Source of the DNA: Sarcina sp. DSM 11001
GTDB taxonomy: Bacteria; Bacillota; Clostridia; Lachnospirales; Lachnospiraceae
DNA length: 64,000 bases
Direction of reading: 5' to 3'
NCBI RefSeq assembly: GCF_900101015.1
Contig: NZ_FNFZ01000022.1
Location: 1 to 64,000 of the forward strand
How positions within the stretch are numbered: the first letter of the stretch is position 1; each line of letters opens with the position of its first letter. Position numbers and translations under genes: made by a program. The notes under the pieces were generated by a model. That model saw only the letters and a list, made by a program, of their open reading frames with translations, was not told the DNA's origin and ran no database searches. Of this stretch, positions 61,210 through 64,000 are shown piece after piece.

Positions 61210-64000
61210 ATGAGTAATTCTATGAAATACTGGATCGGCGTGGATGTCGGTTCTACAACTACAAAAACTGTCATTCTCCGCAGCGGGGATGAACAGATCG
61301 TTTTCAGCAGATATATTCGTCATCACGCGGAGCTCCAGAAAAGTGTCTGCGCGCTCCTGAAGGAGGGAAAAGACTCTATTCCCGCGGGAAGTGAAGTGAT
61401 GATCGCTTTTACCGGCTCGGGTTCGAAGCCCCTCGCGGATGCGGCCGGTGTCCCCTTTGTACAGGAGGTCGTGGCGAATTCTCTTGCTGTCATGAAGTAT
61501 TATCCCCAGGCAAGGACTGCGATCGAGCTGGGCGGTCAGGATGCCAAGGTCATTTTTTTCCGTCAGAACAATGCGACAGGCCGGCTCGAAGTCTCTGATA
61601 TGCGCATGAACGGCAGCTGTGCGGGCGGGACGGGAGCCTTTATCGATGAGATCGCCTCCCTTCTGAAAGTGGCGCCCGAAGAGTACGAGGCCCTCGCTGA
61701 GAACGGGACCCAGCTCTACGATATCTCCGGCCGGTGCGGCGTCTATGCCAAGACCGATATCCAGCCGCTCCTCAACCAGGGCGTCCGCAAGGAGGACATC
61801 GCCCTGTCCGCCCTGCATGCCATCTCCAAGCAGACCATAGGCGGCCTCGCCCAGGGCCTTACCATGGAGCCTCCCATCATCTTTGAGGGAGGACCCCTGT
61901 GCTTCCATCCGACACTGGTACAGGCTTTCCGCTCCAAGCTGGACCTGAGGGATGAGGACATCCTGATCCCGGAGAAGCCCGAGCTCATGGTGGCGATCGG
62001 GGCGGCGCTCTATGCGGGGAAAAGGGGCAGTGAAGAAAAGGCATCTGTCTCTCCTTCAGCAGCCGCGGCAGGCAACCCGGCGGACTACCCCTCTGTGACC
62101 TGTGATCTGGACCTGTGCATCCGCAAGCTCAGCGTGCAGAGAGAGATTGGAAGGGATACAGAGCCCGGGGCTCTCTCCAGACCGTTTTTTGCCTCTCCGG
62201 AGGAGTACAGGGAATTTCTGACCCGCCATCCCCTGTATGAGGATAAACATATTTTCAGGAAACTGGATGTCAAAGAGGACGGCTCCCGGGTGGGTGTCTG
62301 GCTGGGAATAGACTGCGGGAGCACCACCACCAAATTTGTCCTGCTCGATGAGAGAGACCGCATCCTGTATTCTTATTATGCCAATAACGGAGGCGACCCC
62401 ATCTCTGTCCTCAAGCACGGCCTTCTGGAAATGTATGAAAAATACGCCCGGGAAGGGATCGATATTTTCGTAAAAGGCGTGGCCACGACGGGTTATGGTG
62501 AACTGCTGGCCGCAAAGGCCTTCCGCGCGGATGAGCACATTGTCGAGACCGTCGCCCATGCGGGCGCCAGCGCCAAATATCTGGAGGATGCCACCTTTAT
62601 CCTTGATATCGGCGGACAGGACATGAAGGCCATATGGCTGGATGACGGCATCATCACGGACATAGTCGTCAATGAAGCCTGCTCCGCGGGATGCGGTTCT
62701 TTCCTGGAGAATTTCGCCCGCAACATGGGGGTCCCCACGAATGAGATCGCGGAAAGGGCCTTCAAGGCGGAGCACCCGGCGGAGCTCGGCAGCCGCTGTA
62801 CAGTTTTTATGAACAGCCGGATCATCACCGAGCAGAAAAACGGCAAGGAAGTGAATGATATCCTGGCCGGCCTCTGCCGTTCCATTATAGAAAACGTGTT
62901 TACCAAGGTCATCCGGATCAGCAGTCTGGACTCCCTGGGAGACCGGGTCGTGGTACAGGGCGGAACCTTCTGCAACGACGCTGTCCTGCGGGCTATGGAG
63001 CAGTACATAGGCCGCGAAGTCGTGCGCGCTCCCTATCCGGGCCTCATGGGGGCGATCGGCGCTGCCTATGCCGCCAAAAAGAAAATGGAGGAGAGCAGCC
63101 GGCCCTCTTCCTTTATAGGATTTGAAGCCCTGCGGTCCTTCTCCTTCACCCAGATCAACGGCCTTGTCTGTCAGGGCTGTGAAAACCACTGCCGCCGCAG
63201 TGTCGTCACCTTTTCCACAGGTGATACCTGGATCACCGGCAACCGGTGTGAGCGGGGCGGTGTCCTGCGTCCGGGAGAGCTTGAAGCTTTTCTGGCAGAC
63301 AAAGGAAGGTCTGCGGAACAGAAGAGCAGGCCTGAAAAGACTGAGCAGCCCGCCGGCCGGCGCCCCAGAAAGGGGATCGACCTCTTTAAGGTCAGGAAGA
63401 CCTTCCTCACCCGGGAATATCCTTTTAAACAGATCGACGGCAAAAAGGGCATCACCATCGGACTTCCCTTTGTGCTCGCCTACTGGGAGACGCTGCCTTT
63501 CTGGCGCACCTTCTGGAGGTCCCTGGGCTTTGATGTCCTTGTCTCTCCCGAGAGCACCCGCGCAATCTATGAGGACGGTCTCCATGCCGTCACATCGGAT
63601 ACAGAGTGTTTCCCCGGCAAGCTCGTCCACGGCCATATCCGCTGGCTGGAGTCCCACGGGGCGGACAGGATCTTTTTCCCGTCCATCTCCACCAGGAAAT
63701 CAGAAAATACGGAGAAGACCAGTGTCTCCATGTGCGGGATCGTGAAGGGCTTCCCCTTTGTCATCAAAAATTCCGACAACCCTGAAGGACGCGGGCGGGC
63801 GGCCTATGACGCGCCTGTCTTTTTCTGGTACACAGATATTGACAGGGAGAGACAGCTCTCCAGGTTTATGCTCGATACCTTCGGGATCAAAAAGAACCTT
63901 GTAAAAAAAGCGATCCGGGAGGGCAATGCCGCCCAGGCCGCTTTCAGCCGCAGTCTCCTGGAGCAGGGGAAAAAGGTCCTGGACAAGCTGGAAAAGCTTG
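61210..64000 (+). CDS. Giant acyl-CoA dehydratase activase-related protein (5' part; runs off the window)
   Basis: 930 codons are open and continue beyond the right edge. Two ASKHA activase units are joined in one chain: residues ~8-270 start with GVDVGSTTTK and have MNGSCAGGTGAF; a second begins at about residue 366 (GIDCGSTTTKFVLL) and has NEACSAGCGSFLENFA and GGTFCNDAVLRAM. Then a cysteine-rich part (C654, C657, C661 in the CQGCENHC motif) and the DUF2229-type dehydratase-related region from ~730 (GLPFVLAYWETLPFWRTF). Related activators use ATP to reduce an iron-sulfur dehydratase; the fused giants have no assigned reaction. AGGTGAG precedes ATG 61210. Confidence 0.88.
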   Translation, partial: MSNSMKYWIGVDVGSTTTKTVILRSGDEQIVFSRYIRHHAELQKSVCALLKEGKDSIPAGSEVMIAFTGSGSKPLADAAGVPFVQEVVANSLAVMKYYPQARTAIELGGQDAKVIFFRQNNATGRLEVSDMRMNGSCAGGTGAFIDEIASLLKVAPEEYEALAENGTQLYDISGRCGVYAKTDIQPLLNQGVRKEDIALSALHAISKQTIGGLAQGLTMEPPIIFEGGPLCFHPTLVQAFRSKLDLRDEDILIPEKPELMVAIGAALYAGKRGSEEKASVSPSAAAAGNPADYPSVTCDLDLCIRKLSVQREIGRDTEPGALSRPFFASPEEYREFLTRHPLYEDKHIFRKLDVKEDGSRVGVWLGIDCGSTTTKFVLLDERDRILYSYYANNGGDPISVLKHGLLEMYEKYAREGIDIFVKGVATTGYGELLAAKAFRADEHIVETVAHAGASAKYLEDATFILDIGGQDMKAIWLDDGIITDIVVNEACSAGCGSFLENFARNMGVPTNEIAERAFKAEHPAELGSRCTVFMNSRIITEQKNGKEVNDILAGLCRSIIENVFTKVIRISSLDSLGDRVVVQGGTFCNDAVLRAMEQYIGREVVRAPYPGLMGAIGAAYAAKKKMEESSRPSSFIGFEALRSFSFTQINGLVCQGCENHCRRSVVTFSTGDTWITGNRCERGGVLRPGELEAFLADKGRSAEQKSRPEKTEQPAGRRPRKGIDLFKVRKTFLTREYPFKQIDGKKGITIGLPFVLAYWETLPFWRTFWRSLGFDVLVSPESTRAIYEDGLHAVTSDTECFPGKLVHGHIRWLESHGADRIFFPSISTRKSENTEKTSVSMCGIVKGFPFVIKNSDNPEGRGRAAYDAPVFFWYTDIDRERQLSRFMLDTFGIKKNLVKKAIREGNAAQAAFSRSLLEQGKKVLDKLEKL

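Noticed and set aside
62056-63657. 533-codon minus-strand frame
   Set aside because: Antisense to the activase gene, whose frame carries many conserved motifs.

Overview
The window looks like chromosomal DNA of an anaerobic Firmicute of the class Clostridia, most likely Lachnospiraceae. The sequence basis is Gram-positive type gene content with intrinsic hairpin terminators and GGAGG-type ribosome sites, a tRNA without an encoded CCA end, a K+-dependent type membrane pyrophosphatase, a phosphotransacylase, a 2-hydroxyacyl-CoA dehydratase activase-like giant protein, and a GlnRS and an eukaryote-type HisA of the sort known from this family. The taxonomic call is inference; there is no rRNA here. 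Most genes lie on the + strand. I see no phage, insertion sequence, CRISPR array or plasmid module.

Layout. 0-9.5 kb is a housekeeping run: ruvA-ruvB, zapA overlapping a U32 peptidase gene, an FtsW/RodA-type flippase/polymerase with its transpeptidase partner, secG and smpB. A tRNA-Gly(CCC) is on the minus strand. 10-18 kb holds cell-envelope and signalling genes: an LTA-synthase-like sulfatase, a SARP-like (BTAD) regulator preceded by 11-bp tandem boxes, a LytTR response regulator preceded by three 23-bp boxes, a GHKL histidine kinase with a switch-like leader, and a lipoprotein. 18-23.6 kb is a MarR-controlled RND efflux operon (adaptor plus pump), followed by holA.

24.9-27.9 kb is the most remarkable part: a sequence with the conserved core of a glmS self-cleaving ribozyme stands in front of nagB (glucosamine-6-phosphate deaminase) and glmM (phosphoglucosamine mutase), not glmS. 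This suggests that the deaminase homologue may be run, or at least be controlled, as a biosynthetic amino-sugar step. 28-32.3 kb has mutY and two polysaccharide genes (a GT2 glycosyltransferase preceded by a coupled mini-ORF, and a polyprenyl sugar phosphotransferase). On the minus strand follow a phosphate acyltransferase (ptb/pta type) and the proton/sodium pyrophosphatase hppA.

36-46 kb: purL with a structured leader, queH, argS, a corrinoid adenosyltransferase, dapA-dapB. 46-55.7 kb: eukaryote-type hisA, a cold-shock gene on minus, a TrpR-like yerC with a 38-bp repeat in front, yfhO, an ACT-domain protein, hom, lysC and glnS. dapA, dapB, hom and lysC together give much of the aspartate-family pathway. 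55.8-64 kb: a MocR/PdxR-type regulator, a TetR regulator (minus), a structured non-coding block, a radical SAM protein, a lone trpB (minus) and the 5' part of a giant activase gene that runs off the window.

A recurrent theme is short exact or near-exact tandem duplications (10-38 bp units) placed in intergenic regions, at least nine of them, plus two families of dispersed small palindromic elements.
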